This document shows, in pieces, positions 53,777 through 62,691 of a DNA stretch of 64,000 nucleotides. Source of the stretch: Roseovarius faecimaris (GTDB taxonomy: Bacteria; Pseudomonadota; Alphaproteobacteria; Rhodobacterales; Rhodobacteraceae); the NCBI RefSeq assembly GCF_009762325.1, contig NZ_CP034348.1:2238501-2302500 (forward strand), in the 5' to 3' direction. The position numbers were made by a program, and so were the translations under genes. Below the pieces are notes generated by a model. The model saw nothing but the letters and a program-made list of their open reading frames with translations. It had not been told where the DNA came from and did not search any database. The stretch's first letter is position 1, and every line of letters begins with the position of its first letter.

Positions 53777-54691
53777 ATGACCGCCCTGTCCGACACTCTG
53801 CCCAATGCCCGCAGCCGCGCGATGGGGTTGATGATTTTCAGCTCTGTCCTGATCAGCTTTGGCGGGCTGATGATCCGCCTGATGCAGGAGGCCGATGTCT
53901 GGCAGATCAGCCTCTATCGCTCGCTCGCGCTGTTGTGCACGGTCAGCCTGCTGATGGGCTGGCGCTATGGCCGCGCAGCGCCGCGCAAGACGCTGGCGAT
54001 CGGCCGGCCGGGGCTTCTGGCGGGATGCATGATGGCGGGTGCGACGCTGAGCTTTTTGCAGTCGATCACCAACACCACCGTGGCCAACACGCTCTTCATG
54101 CTGAGCGCCATTCCCTTTCTGACTGCGGGGCTGGCCTGGCTGTTGCTGGGGGAGCGGCTGCGCCGGGCCACGCTGCTCACCATGCTCAGCGCCGTGGCTG
54201 GGATCACGGTGATGGTCGCGGGCGGGATCGGCGCGGGCTCGCTTTACGGCAATCTGATGGGCTTTGTCTGTGCCTCCTGCTTTTCCGGATATGCCATCGT
54301 TGTGCGGCAGCACCGCGAGGTGGAGATGCTGCCGGTGCTGATGGTGTCAGCCAGCCTGATCGTGTGTCTGTCGCTGGTGCTGCGCTGGGGCGATCTGGCG
54401 ATCCCCTGGCATGACATCGCGCTGTGTTTCATCATCGGCGGGGTGCTCTCGGGCGGGGCGAATGCCCTCTTTCTGATCGCGGCGAAACATCTGGCGGCCG
54501 CCGAACTGACGCTGATCATGCTGCTGGAATTCGCCCTTGGCCCGCTTTGGGTGTGGCTTTTCCTGAGCGAGGTGCCCAAGGCCGCCACCATCGTCGGCGG
54601 GGCGATTGTGATCGGGTCGGTTGCGGTGCGGGCCCTGACCGAGCTGCGCCGCGGCAGGCAACGACGGCCCCGGCCCCCTCTTGCGCCCTGA
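53777..54691 (+). CDS. DMT-superfamily transporter, EamA family
   Basis: The 304-aa protein has about ten transmembrane helices in two EamA repeats (SLYRSLALLCTV near 55, SCFSGYAIVVRQ near 175) and a short Arg/Pro-rich C-terminus. It should export or import a small metabolite or drug-like compound. The start at 53777 follows the tandem hairpins. Confidence 0.88.
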   Translation: MTALSDTLPNARSRAMGLMIFSSVLISFGGLMIRLMQEADVWQISLYRSLALLCTVSLLMGWRYGRAAPRKTLAIGRPGLLAGCMMAGATLSFLQSITNTTVANTLFMLSAIPFLTAGLAWLLLGERLRRATLLTMLSAVAGITVMVAGGIGAGSLYGNLMGFVCASCFSGYAIVVRQHREVEMLPVLMVSASLIVCLSLVLRWGDLAIPWHDIALCFIIGGVLSGGANALFLIAAKHLAAAELTLIMLLEFALGPLWVWLFLSEVPKAATIVGGAIVIGSVAVRALTELRRGRQRRPRPPLAP

Positions 54692-54733
54692 ACTCATTCG
54701 TTTAGCGTGGCACGGACCGAACCGGAGAGCCTG

Positions 54734-55939
54734 ATGCGCGCGCGCCTGCCGACGATTTTCATCCTTGTGACGGTGATGCTCGATGCGATGGGGATCGGGC
54801 TGATCCTGCCGGTGATGCCGGACCTGATCCAGGAGGTGCGCGGCGCGGGGCTGGCCAATGCCGCGCTCTGGGGCGGGGTTCTGTCGACGACCTTCGCCGT
54901 CATGCAATTTGGTTTCGGGCCGGTGATCGGCAACCTGTCGGACCGGTTCGGGCGGCGGCCCGTGCTGCTGATCTCGCTCGCCGTCATGGCCGCCGATTAC
55001 GTGGTCATGGCGCTGGCGGGCACGATCTGGCTGCTGCTGATCGGACGGATCGTAGGCGGGATCACGGCGGCGACCCACGCCACCGCGATGGCGTTCATGT
55101 CCGATATCCAGCCGCGCGACAAACGCGGACAGGGCTTCGGCCTGATCTCGGCGGCCTTTGGCATGGGGTTTGTTCTGGGGCCCGCGATCGGCGGCTGGCT
55201 CGGCGATGTGGGCACGCGCGCGCCCTTCTATGCCGCTGCCGCCCTTGCCGCGCTCAACTTTGCCTTCGGGTATTTCATCCTGCCCGAGACGCTGCCCCCC
55301 GAAAAACGAAGGGCCTTTGCCTGGCGCAGGGCCAACCCGTTTGGCGCGTTGATGAACCTGCGGCATCTGCCCGGGCAGCTCAGGCTGATCGTGGTCACCT
55401 TTCTCTACACGCTCAGCTTCAACGTCTACCCGGCGGTCTGGGCCTATTTCACCCAGGCGCAGTTTCAGTGGGACACGCGGATGGTGGGGATTTCGCTGAC
55501 CGTCTATGGCCTTTCGCTGGCCGTGGTGCAGGCGGGGCTGATCCGGCTGGTGCTGGCACGGCTGGGAGAGCGGCGGACCGTCATCCTGGGCTTCGGCTTT
55601 GCGATTGTATCCTATGTCTGGCTGACGGTGCTGACCAATGGCTGGGTGGTGCTGGCCCTGATCCCGGTTTCCGCCTTCGCAGCCATGGCCACGCCTGCCT
55701 TGCAGGCGCTGATGTCGCGCGACACACCCGACGATGCGCAGGGCGAGTTGCAAGGCGTGCTGTCGAGCGTCAATGCGCTGGCCATGATCCTCTCACCGAT
55801 GCTGATGACCGGGGTGTTCTATGCCTTCACCGCCAAGACCGCCCCGATCTATCTGCCCGGCGCGCCCTTTGCCGCCTCGCTGGTGCTGGCGGTGGTGGCC
55901 TTGTGGCTGTTTCTCGGGCGACGGCGCATTCGCGCTTGA
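54734..55939 (+). CDS. MFS transporter, TetA/MdtG-type drug-efflux group
   Basis: The 401-aa protein has twelve predicted helices and the MFS signatures GNLSDRFGRRPVLL (loop 2-3) and GLISAAFGMGFVLGPAIGG (helix 5, antiporter motif C). This suggests proton-driven efflux. The ATG at 54734 with GGAGAG upstream is preferred over the earlier GTG at 54707. It precedes the alcohol dehydrogenase by 54 bp. Confidence 0.9.
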   Translation: MRARLPTIFILVTVMLDAMGIGLILPVMPDLIQEVRGAGLANAALWGGVLSTTFAVMQFGFGPVIGNLSDRFGRRPVLLISLAVMAADYVVMALAGTIWLLLIGRIVGGITAATHATAMAFMSDIQPRDKRGQGFGLISAAFGMGFVLGPAIGGWLGDVGTRAPFYAAAALAALNFAFGYFILPETLPPEKRRAFAWRRANPFGALMNLRHLPGQLRLIVVTFLYTLSFNVYPAVWAYFTQAQFQWDTRMVGISLTVYGLSLAVVQAGLIRLVLARLGERRTVILGFGFAIVSYVWLTVLTNGWVVLALIPVSAFAAMATPALQALMSRDTPDDAQGELQGVLSSVNALAMILSPMLMTGVFYAFTAKTAPIYLPGAPFAASLVLAVVALWLFLGRRRIRA

Positions 55940-55993
55940 TTGCCGGGGCAAGCTGAGGTCAGGCTGAGCGTCAAACCTGAGGGAGAGGGAATC

Positions 55994-57082
55994 ATGCCAA
56001 GCATCAAAGCCGCGGTGTGCCACGCATTCGGAGAGCCGCTGACGATCGAAGAGGTCAGCCTGCGCGCGCCACAGATGGGCGAGGTGGAGGTGGAGCTGCA
56101 TGCGGTGGCCATCTGCCATTCGGATATTTCCTTTGCCGACGGGGCCTGGGGCGGGTCGCTGCCGGCGGTCTATGGCCATGAGGCGGCAGGGCGGATTACC
56201 GCGCTTGGCGACGGGGTGCGCGGCCTGAGCCTGGGCGATCCGGTGGTGGTCACGCTGATCCGGGCCTGCGCACAATGCCCAAGCTGTGGCGAGGGCCGCC
56301 CGACTGGCTGTGAGACGCCCTATGACGGCGACCACGGCCCCTTGCAGACGCTGGATGGCGGCAAGCTGCATCAGGCGATGGCCTGCGGCGCCTTTGCCGA
56401 GAAGGTGGTGGTGGACCAGAGCCAGCTTGTGAAGATCCCCGAGGGGATGGCGATGGATGCGGCCTCCCTTCTGGCCTGCGGGGTGATCACCGGAGTGGGC
56501 GCGGTGGTGAATGCCGCGCAGTTGCGCGCCGGACAGGATGTGGTGGTGATCGGGGCCGGCGGTGTCGGGCTGAACGCCATTCAGGGCGCGCGGATTGCCG
56601 GCGCGCGCCGGATCGTGGCGGTGGATATGAGCGAGGACAAGCTTGACGCCGCGATGGAGTTCGGCGCCACCGATGGCGTGCTGGCCACGGGCAAGACGCC
56701 GTGGCGCGATGCCAAGGCGGCGATAGGGCGCGGGGCCGATGCCGTTTTCGTAACCGTCGGGGCCGCCGGGGCCTATGACATCGCCCCGCGCTACCTCGCA
56801 GGAGGCGGCAAGGTGATCATGGTGGGCATGCCCGCCACGGGGGCCGAGAGCCGCTATGAGGCCGCCAACTTTGCGGCTGTCAGCCAGTCCATGGTCGGCT
56901 CGAAGATGGGCAATGTGGTGATCCGGCGCGACATCCCGTGGATGATCGACCTCTATGATCAGGGGCGGCTGAAGCTGGATGAGCTGATTTCGAACCGCTG
57001 GTCGCTGAATGAGATCAACGAGGCGATTGCCGACACCAAGAGCGGCTCGGCCCGGCGCAATGTGATTGTTCTGAAAGACTGA
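55994..57082 (+). CDS. Zinc-dependent alcohol dehydrogenase
   Basis: The 362-aa protein is a medium-chain class III-like dehydrogenase. Catalytic zinc ligands are Cys41 (AICHSD) and His62 (YGHEAAG), structural zinc cysteines are Cys92, Cys95, Cys98 and Cys106, and the NAD loop is GAGGVGLNAIQGA. It oxidises an alcohol, possibly produced with the amidase and enolase-family enzyme downstream. Start 55994 follows GAGGGAGAGGG. Confidence 0.92.
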   Translation: MPSIKAAVCHAFGEPLTIEEVSLRAPQMGEVEVELHAVAICHSDISFADGAWGGSLPAVYGHEAAGRITALGDGVRGLSLGDPVVVTLIRACAQCPSCGEGRPTGCETPYDGDHGPLQTLDGGKLHQAMACGAFAEKVVVDQSQLVKIPEGMAMDAASLLACGVITGVGAVVNAAQLRAGQDVVVIGAGGVGLNAIQGARIAGARRIVAVDMSEDKLDAAMEFGATDGVLATGKTPWRDAKAAIGRGADAVFVTVGAAGAYDIAPRYLAGGGKVIMVGMPATGAESRYEAANFAAVSQSMVGSKMGNVVIRRDIPWMIDLYDQGRLKLDELISNRWSLNEINEAIADTKSGSARRNVIVLKD

Positions 57083-57140
57083 GACAGGGGCCCGGCCCCA
57101 GTCGGCGCCTGGCCCGGCAACCCACCAGAGGGGAGATGAC

Positions 57141-58562
57141 ATGACCGAACTTTGCTTTCTGTCCGCCACCGAGGTGCTGGCCCGGTTTCGCGACGGCACC
57201 CTGTCTCCGGTGGAGTATCTTGAGGCGCTGATCGCGCGGACGGATGCCGTGAACCCGGTGCTGAACTGCTATACCGAGACCTATTTCGACGAGGCCCGCG
57301 ACCAGGCCAAGGCGGCGCAAGAGGCTTATGCCAAGGGTGACGCGCGGGCGCTGGAAGGGCTACCGGTGGCGATCAAGGATGTGCATAACTGGGAAGGCAA
57401 GCGCACGACGCAAGGCTCCTGGGCGCTGGGGCATGAGCCCGATAGCGTCACCGATCCGATCATCGAACGCCTGCTGGGCGCGGGCGCCATTGCCATTGCG
57501 CGCACCACCACGCCGGAGTTCTGCCTGGCCGGGGTGTGCTGGTCCGACCGGTATGGGATCACCCGCAACCCGCATAACCCGGCGTTTGCGCCCGGAGGCT
57601 CTTCGGGCGGGTCGGGTGCTGCGCTGGCGGCGGGCATGGTGCCGCTGGCCACGGGCACGGATATCGGCGGGTCGATCCGCATTCCGGCCTCGGCCTGTGG
57701 CCTCGTGGGCTTCAAGCCGCCGCATGGGCGCAACCCGGACGGGCCCCCCGCCTGTTTCGATCCCTACAATCACTGTGGCGTGCTGAGCCGCACGGTGGGC
57801 GATACCGCATTGGCGCAGAACGTCATTTCGGGGCCGCATCCGCGCGATCACGACAGCCTGCGCGAGCGCGTGGTCATCCCCGAACGGTTCGATCCGGCCC
57901 CGCTGCGTATCGCGTGGTCGATGGACCTGGGCTATGTGCCGGTCGATGAGGATGTGCGCGCCACGACGATGGAGGCGCTCGAGGTGTTCCGCGCGGCGGG
58001 CTGCACCGTCGAGGAGGTCGAGATCGGCTTTACCCGCGAGATGGAGGATCAGGCCATCGCCTGGTATTCGGCGATGCAATTCGGGCGGCTGCCCTTGTGG
58101 CTGCGCGAGGCGTATGGCGACCGGATGACGCCCTATGCGCTGCATGCCGCGCGCGCCTCCGAGGCATTGAGCGTGGATGAGGCGGCGCGCAGCTGGGAGG
58201 CGTGTCATGCGATGTATCAGGTCATCGGGCCACTGCTGGAACGCTATGACGTTCTGATCTGCCCGACGCTGACCTTTGCCAGCCTGAAGGCGGACCATGA
58301 CCCGTTGCAGGAGGGGTTCACGGTGGCGGGCGAGGTGGTGGATGCCGAGTTTGGCTGCTACCTCGCGCATCAGTTCAACATGATGTCGAACCTGCCGGTC
58401 ATGTCGGTGCCCTCGGGGCGGGACCGCAACGGCGTACCGACCGGCATTCAGATTGTCGGGCGCAGCTTTGACGATCTGACGGTGTTCCGGGCGGCGATGC
58501 TCTATGAGGCGTCCGCACCCGAACAATTCCTGCCCGGCGCAGGCATGCCGATGACGGGCTGA
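57141..58562 (+). CDS. Amidase-signature amidase
   Basis: The 473-aa protein has the triad Lys79 (VAIKDVH), cis-Ser154 (PGGSSGGS) and Ser178 (TDIGGS), with the same 24-residue spacing as GatA. It should hydrolyse an amide, and its genomic partners suggest a catabolic substrate. It lies 58 bp after the dehydrogenase and 10 bp before the enolase-superfamily gene. Confidence 0.92.
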   Translation: MTELCFLSATEVLARFRDGTLSPVEYLEALIARTDAVNPVLNCYTETYFDEARDQAKAAQEAYAKGDARALEGLPVAIKDVHNWEGKRTTQGSWALGHEPDSVTDPIIERLLGAGAIAIARTTTPEFCLAGVCWSDRYGITRNPHNPAFAPGGSSGGSGAALAAGMVPLATGTDIGGSIRIPASACGLVGFKPPHGRNPDGPPACFDPYNHCGVLSRTVGDTALAQNVISGPHPRDHDSLRERVVIPERFDPAPLRIAWSMDLGYVPVDEDVRATTMEALEVFRAAGCTVEEVEIGFTREMEDQAIAWYSAMQFGRLPLWLREAYGDRMTPYALHAARASEALSVDEAARSWEACHAMYQVIGPLLERYDVLICPTLTFASLKADHDPLQEGFTVAGEVVDAEFGCYLAHQFNMMSNLPVMSVPSGRDRNGVPTGIQIVGRSFDDLTVFRAAMLYEASAPEQFLPGAGMPMTG

Positions 58563-58572
58563 GGAGAACAAA

Positions 58573-59802
58573 ATGAAGCTCAAGGATCTCGATATCATCA
58601 TCACCTCGCCGCCCGCGCCGGGCTGGGGCGGGCGCTACTGGATCCTGGTCAAGCTGACCACCGAGGACGGGATCACCGGCTGGGGCGAATGCTATGCCAG
58701 CACGGTTTCCCCCGAGGCGATGCGCCCTGTGATCGAGGATGTGTTCGCGCGCCACATGGCGGGCGAAAGCCCCGAGAATATCGAGCTGATGTTCCGCAGG
58801 GTTTATTCCAGCGGCTTCACCCAGCGGCCCGATCTGACGGTGATGGGCGCGTGGTCGGGGCTGGAAATTGCCTGTTGGGACATCTTAGGCAAGGCGCGGG
58901 GGCGGCCGGTCTGGGCGCTTCTGGGCGGGAAGATGAACGCGCGCATCCGTGCCTATACCTATCTTTATCCCCTGCCCCATCACGATATCGCCGCCTTCTG
59001 GACCTCGCCCGAGATGGCCGCCGAAAGTGCGGCCGATGCGGTGGCGCGGGGGTATACGGCGGTAAAGTTCGACCCCGCCGGCCCCTACACGCTGCGCGGC
59101 GGGCATATGCCCGCGCTCACGGATATTTCGCTGAGCGTGGCGGTCTGCAAGGCGGTGCGCGAGGCGGTGGGCGACAAGGCCGATCTGCTGTTTGGCACCC
59201 ACGGGCAATTCACGACCGGCGGGGCGATCCGGCTGGCCAAGGCGCTGGAGCCCTACAGCCCGCTCTGGTATGAGGAGCCCATTCCGCCCGACAATGTGGC
59301 CCAGATGGCGCGGGTGGCGGGGGCCACGTCGATCCCCGTCGCGACCGGTGAGCGGCTGACCACCAAGGCGGAGTTCGCGCCGGTCCTGCGGCAGGGGGCG
59401 GCGACGATCCTGCAACCCGCCCTGGGGCGCGCAGGGGGCATCTGGGAGATGAAGAAAGTGGCCGCCATGGCCGAGGTCTATAACGCGCAGATGGCCCCGC
59501 ATCTTTATGCCGGTCCCGTGGAATGGGCGGCCAATATCGCCTTCGCGGTGTCGATCCCCAATATCCTGATGTGCGAGACGATCGAGACCCCGTTCCATGA
59601 CGCGCTGATCAAGGGCTCGATCCGGGTGGAGGACGGCTTCATCACAGCTCCAGAGGCGCCGGGGCTGGGGATCGAAGTGGACGAGGCGCTGGCCCGCGCG
59701 CATCCCTTCACCGGCACGGGGCTGCATCTGGAGATGCAGGAAGCGCCCTGTGACTATGCCAATGGCAATGCGTTTCAGGGCGGGGCGCCTACGGAGGAGT
59801 GA
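58573..59802 (+). CDS. Mandelate racemase/muconate lactonizing enzyme family protein
   Basis: The 409-aa enolase-superfamily protein has an N-terminal capping domain, the VKFDPAGP strand with candidate Lys, the metal glutamate in WYEEP, the ATGERL segment and an APHLYAGP histidine loop. Where classical members have D-x-N-G, it has GTHGQ, as in a subgroup of sugar-acid dehydratases. It probably abstracts a proton alpha to a carboxylate; the substrate is unknown. It completes the dehydrogenase-amidase set. Confidence 0.88.
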   Translation: MKLKDLDIIITSPPAPGWGGRYWILVKLTTEDGITGWGECYASTVSPEAMRPVIEDVFARHMAGESPENIELMFRRVYSSGFTQRPDLTVMGAWSGLEIACWDILGKARGRPVWALLGGKMNARIRAYTYLYPLPHHDIAAFWTSPEMAAESAADAVARGYTAVKFDPAGPYTLRGGHMPALTDISLSVAVCKAVREAVGDKADLLFGTHGQFTTGGAIRLAKALEPYSPLWYEEPIPPDNVAQMARVAGATSIPVATGERLTTKAEFAPVLRQGAATILQPALGRAGGIWEMKKVAAMAEVYNAQMAPHLYAGPVEWAANIAFAVSIPNILMCETIETPFHDALIKGSIRVEDGFITAPEAPGLGIEVDEALARAHPFTGTGLHLEMQEAPCDYANGNAFQGGAPTEE

Positions 59803-60135
59803 GCGCAGGTGTAAACCCGGCCAAGGCTTGTTTTGCGCGTTCCGCCGTGAGCGGTTTGCGGGACGAAGCCGCCGTTCGTTTTTCCGGGCACTGAGCCGCG
59901 TATTGCCGACGCGCGCGGGGGCGATCCAACCGATATTCAGGGCACTTTATCCCCGCCACATCCGAACGAATTGCGAGCGGTGCGCCAAGCCGAACCCAAT
60001 CGCCGCCGCGTGGGGGCGCGTCGGCGATGCGCGGCGGGCTTCGCCCTTGAGTCCGCGCTATGCGCACAGACCACATGTCCGCCAAGGGCTCGAAGCGGTC
60101 ATTGAGGGAGCTTCAGAGGTCGCCTGTGCTCAAAC
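59803..60135. other. Convergent intergenic region; doubtful 98-codon ORF on the minus strand
   Basis: The 333-bp gap lies between the convergent ends of the enolase-family and AEC genes. A minus-strand frame from 60085 to 59789 is open for 98 codons but its product is Arg/Ala/Pro-rich with no recognisable domain. It could be a dispersed repeat or a chance frame in GC-rich DNA. No terminator stem with a T-run is evident. Confidence 0.35.
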
Positions 60136-61065
60136 TCAAGGCAGGACCCCCAGCCACACCCAGGCCGTGCCAATGGACAGCACGGTCGCCACCAGCACCG
60201 AGGTGGCCGCCACCCGGCGCGCGACCCCGTACATATTGGCAAAGATATAGCTGTTCACCCCCGGCGCCATGGCCGCCGTGATCACTGCCGAGCGGGTGGC
60301 GGGCGTGCTGAGATCGAACACCCAGGCAAGGCTGCGGGTGATGGCCGGGTGCACCACCAGCGCCACAAGGCAGATATAGAACACAACGCGCAGATCCCCC
60401 TCGGGCCGGTATTGCGCCAGCACCCCGCCCATGCCGAAGATTGCGGCAGGCAAAGCCGCGCGGGCCATCAGGTCAAGCCCGTCCATCAGAACGGCGGGCA
60501 GCACGAGCCCCGTGAGGTTGACGATGAAGCCAAGGCCGATCCCGATCACCAAAGCGTTGGAAAACATCGCGCGCAGCACCTTGCCCGGCACGCGCCCGCC
60601 CGGCTGACCCTGGGCGCGGACGATCTCCATCACCGTAATCCCGAGCCCGTAGCAAAACGGCGAATGCACCGCGATGATGGCGAAGTTGGCCTCCAGCGCG
60701 TCCGCGCCATAGGCGCGTTCGGTCAGCGCGAGGCCAAGCAGGACGGAGTTGGAAAACAGACAGCAGAAGCCGATCGCCACCGCCTCGTCCCAGGCGCGAT
60801 GAAAAAGGAGCCTGGCCCCGAAAAGACCCAGGAAGAACCCCGCGCTGGAGCCGGTATAAAAGCTGAGCAGCAATTCCCACTCAAACACTTGCGCAAGGTC
60901 GAGCCGGGCGATGGAGAGAAAGAGCAGGCAGGGGATGGCGAAATTCTGGGTGAACTTCATCAGCCCGTCGACGCCCCCGGTCGAGAACCAGCCGACCCGC
61001 ACCGCCAGATAGCCAAAGCCGATCACCGAAAAGACCGGCAGGATGACATCGAGAAGCGCCTGCAT
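60136..61065 (-). CDS. Auxin efflux carrier (AEC) family transporter
   Basis: The 309-aa protein has about ten transmembrane helices in the AEC pattern, starting MQALLDVILPVFSVIGFGYLAV and ending ... AMAPGVNSYIFANMYGVARR. AEC members export malonate, auxin-like or other carboxylates. It is 6 bp downstream of the MBL gene and may belong to the tmk operon transcript. Confidence 0.9.
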   Translation of the reverse strand: MQALLDVILPVFSVIGFGYLAVRVGWFSTGGVDGLMKFTQNFAIPCLLFLSIARLDLAQVFEWELLLSFYTGSSAGFFLGLFGARLLFHRAWDEAVAIGFCCLFSNSVLLGLALTERAYGADALEANFAIIAVHSPFCYGLGITVMEIVRAQGQPGGRVPGKVLRAMFSNALVIGIGLGFIVNLTGLVLPAVLMDGLDLMARAALPAAIFGMGGVLAQYRPEGDLRVVFYICLVALVVHPAITRSLAWVFDLSTPATRSAVITAAMAPGVNSYIFANMYGVARRVAATSVLVATVLSIGTAWVWLGVLP

Positions 61066-61071
61066 CGCGCG

Positions 61072-61872
61072 TCAGACCTCGAATGTGAGGGTCATCATGT
61101 CATAGGCCGGCGTGATGAAATCTGGGGTTTCACCGACAAGGGTCCGATAGTCCATGTCGATATGCATATTGGTCAGGATGCCCTGCCGGGGGGCGGCACG
61201 GTGCAGCCATTCGAGCGTCTGCTCAAGATGCGAATGCGTCGGGTGGGGGGTGCGGCGCAGGGCATCGCAGATGAAGGTGTCGAGCCCTGTCAGCACGGGC
61301 CAGACCTCCTCGGGGATGGTGGCCACGTCGGGCAGATAGGCGAGGTCTCCAACCCGGAACCCCAGCGCCTCGATCGAGCCGTGCCCCACCTCGAACGGGG
61401 TCATCGGGATCGGCCCGCCGGCCCCCTCGATCACCATATCGCCCTTGATCGTGTGCATGTCGAGGATCGGCGGATAGGGCGAGCCTTCGGGTTGGATGAA
61501 GGCATAGGCGAAGCGGTCATAAAGCGCGTTCTGTGTATCGCCATCGGCCCAGACCGGCAGGCGGCGCTTCATGTTGAAGACGATCATGCGCAGATCATCA
61601 AGCCCGTGCACATGATCGGCATGGGCATGGGTGAAGACCACGGCATCAAGCTCGCCCACGCCCGCATCGAGAAGCTGCGCCCGCAGATCGGGCGAGGCGT
61701 CAATGAGAACGCGGGTGGTGCCGCCCTCGCCTTCCTGCTCGATCAGCATTGAGCAGCGGCGGCGATAGTTGCGCGGCTCTTCGGGGTCGCAATCGCCCCA
61801 GTGGCCGCCCAGGCGCGGCACCCCGCCCGAGGAGCCGCAGCCGAGAATGGTGAACCGCCGGACCGCCATCAC
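61072..61872 (-). CDS. MBL-fold hydrolase, PhnP-like
   Basis: The 266-aa protein has the beta-lactamase-fold metal motif His82-Ala-His84-Ala-Asp86-His87 (HAHADHVHG) and a GCGSSGGVPR N-terminal loop typical of the PhnP / cyclic-phosphate phosphodiesterase group. In related genomes it follows tatD after holB; here it overlaps tatD by 4 nt (ATGA), keeping the order. Confidence 0.9.
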   Translation of the reverse strand: MMAVRRFTILGCGSSGGVPRLGGHWGDCDPEEPRNYRRRCSMLIEQEGEGGTTRVLIDASPDLRAQLLDAGVGELDAVVFTHAHADHVHGLDDLRMIVFNMKRRLPVWADGDTQNALYDRFAYAFIQPEGSPYPPILDMHTIKGDMVIEGAGGPIPMTPFEVGHGSIEALGFRVGDLAYLPDVATIPEEVWPVLTGLDTFICDALRRTPHPTHSHLEQTLEWLHRAAPRQGILTNMHIDMDYRTLVGETPDFITPAYDMMTLTFEV

Positions 61873-62672
61873 GCGGCGGCCTCGAACCGGGCCACCTTCC
61901 AGAAGAGCCGGTCGAAATTGGCCTGCGTCTGGGCGGCAAACTCGGGCCAGTCCATGCTGAACACATCGGCCCCCACCTGTGCGGTGTGCAGGGTAAAGGC
62001 CGGTTCGTTGCGCTTGCCGCGATGCGGTGGCGGCGCGAGATAGGGCGCGTCGGTTTCCACCAGAATGCGGTCAACGGGTGCGGCGCTGAAAATCTCGCGC
62101 AGATCGGTCGAGCGCGGGAAGGCGGCAATGCCCGACATTGACAGGTAAAACCCGAGATCAAGCGCAGCTGTGGCGAGGGCCGCGGAGGACGAAAAGCAAT
62201 GCATGACGCAGGTATAGGCCCCGGCGCGGTATTCCTCGGTCAGGATGCGGGCCATGTCGTCATCGGCGTCGCGGGCATGGATGATCAGCGGCAGGCCGGT
62301 CTGGCGTGCGGCCTCGATATGCAGGCGCAGGCTCTCCTGCTGCACGGCGGCACTTTCGGAGGTGTAGTGATAATCAAGCCCGGTCTCACCGATGCCCACG
62401 AACTTCGGATGCTGCGCCAGTTGGATCAGCTCGTCCACCGTCGCCATCGGCTCTTCGGCCACGCTCATCGGGTGGGTGCCTGCGGCGTAGAAGACGGGCG
62501 CATGCGCCTCGGCAATGGCGCGCACCGCGGGTTCATTGCGCAGCCGCGTGCAGATCGTGACCATGCGGGTCACCCCTGCCTCGACGGCGCGGGCGACAAC
62601 GGCGGCGCGCTCTTGCTCGAAATCGGGGAAGTCGAGGTGGCAATGGCTGTCGGTGATCTCTGGGCGTGTCAT
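61869..62672 (-). CDS. tatD: TatD-family metal-dependent DNase
   Basis: The 267-aa protein has the TatD metal site H10-x-H12 (DSHCHLDF), a GETGLDYHY motif and a C-terminal DAPYLAPP. TatD proteins are 3'-5' exonucleases linked to DNA repair and apoptosis-like processes. It lies between holB (20 bp) and the MBL gene (4-nt overlap). Confidence 0.93.
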   Translation of the reverse strand: MTRPEITDSHCHLDFPDFEQERAAVVARAVEAGVTRMVTICTRLRNEPAVRAIAEAHAPVFYAAGTHPMSVAEEPMATVDELIQLAQHPKFVGIGETGLDYHYTSESAAVQQESLRLHIEAARQTGLPLIIHARDADDDMARILTEEYRAGAYTCVMHCFSSSAALATAALDLGFYLSMSGIAAFPRSTDLREIFSAAPVDRILVETDAPYLAPPPHRGKRNEPAFTLHTAQVGADVFSMDWPEFAAQTQANFDRLFWKVARFEAAA

Positions 62673-62691
62673 GGGTGTCCCTGGCCGCCCC

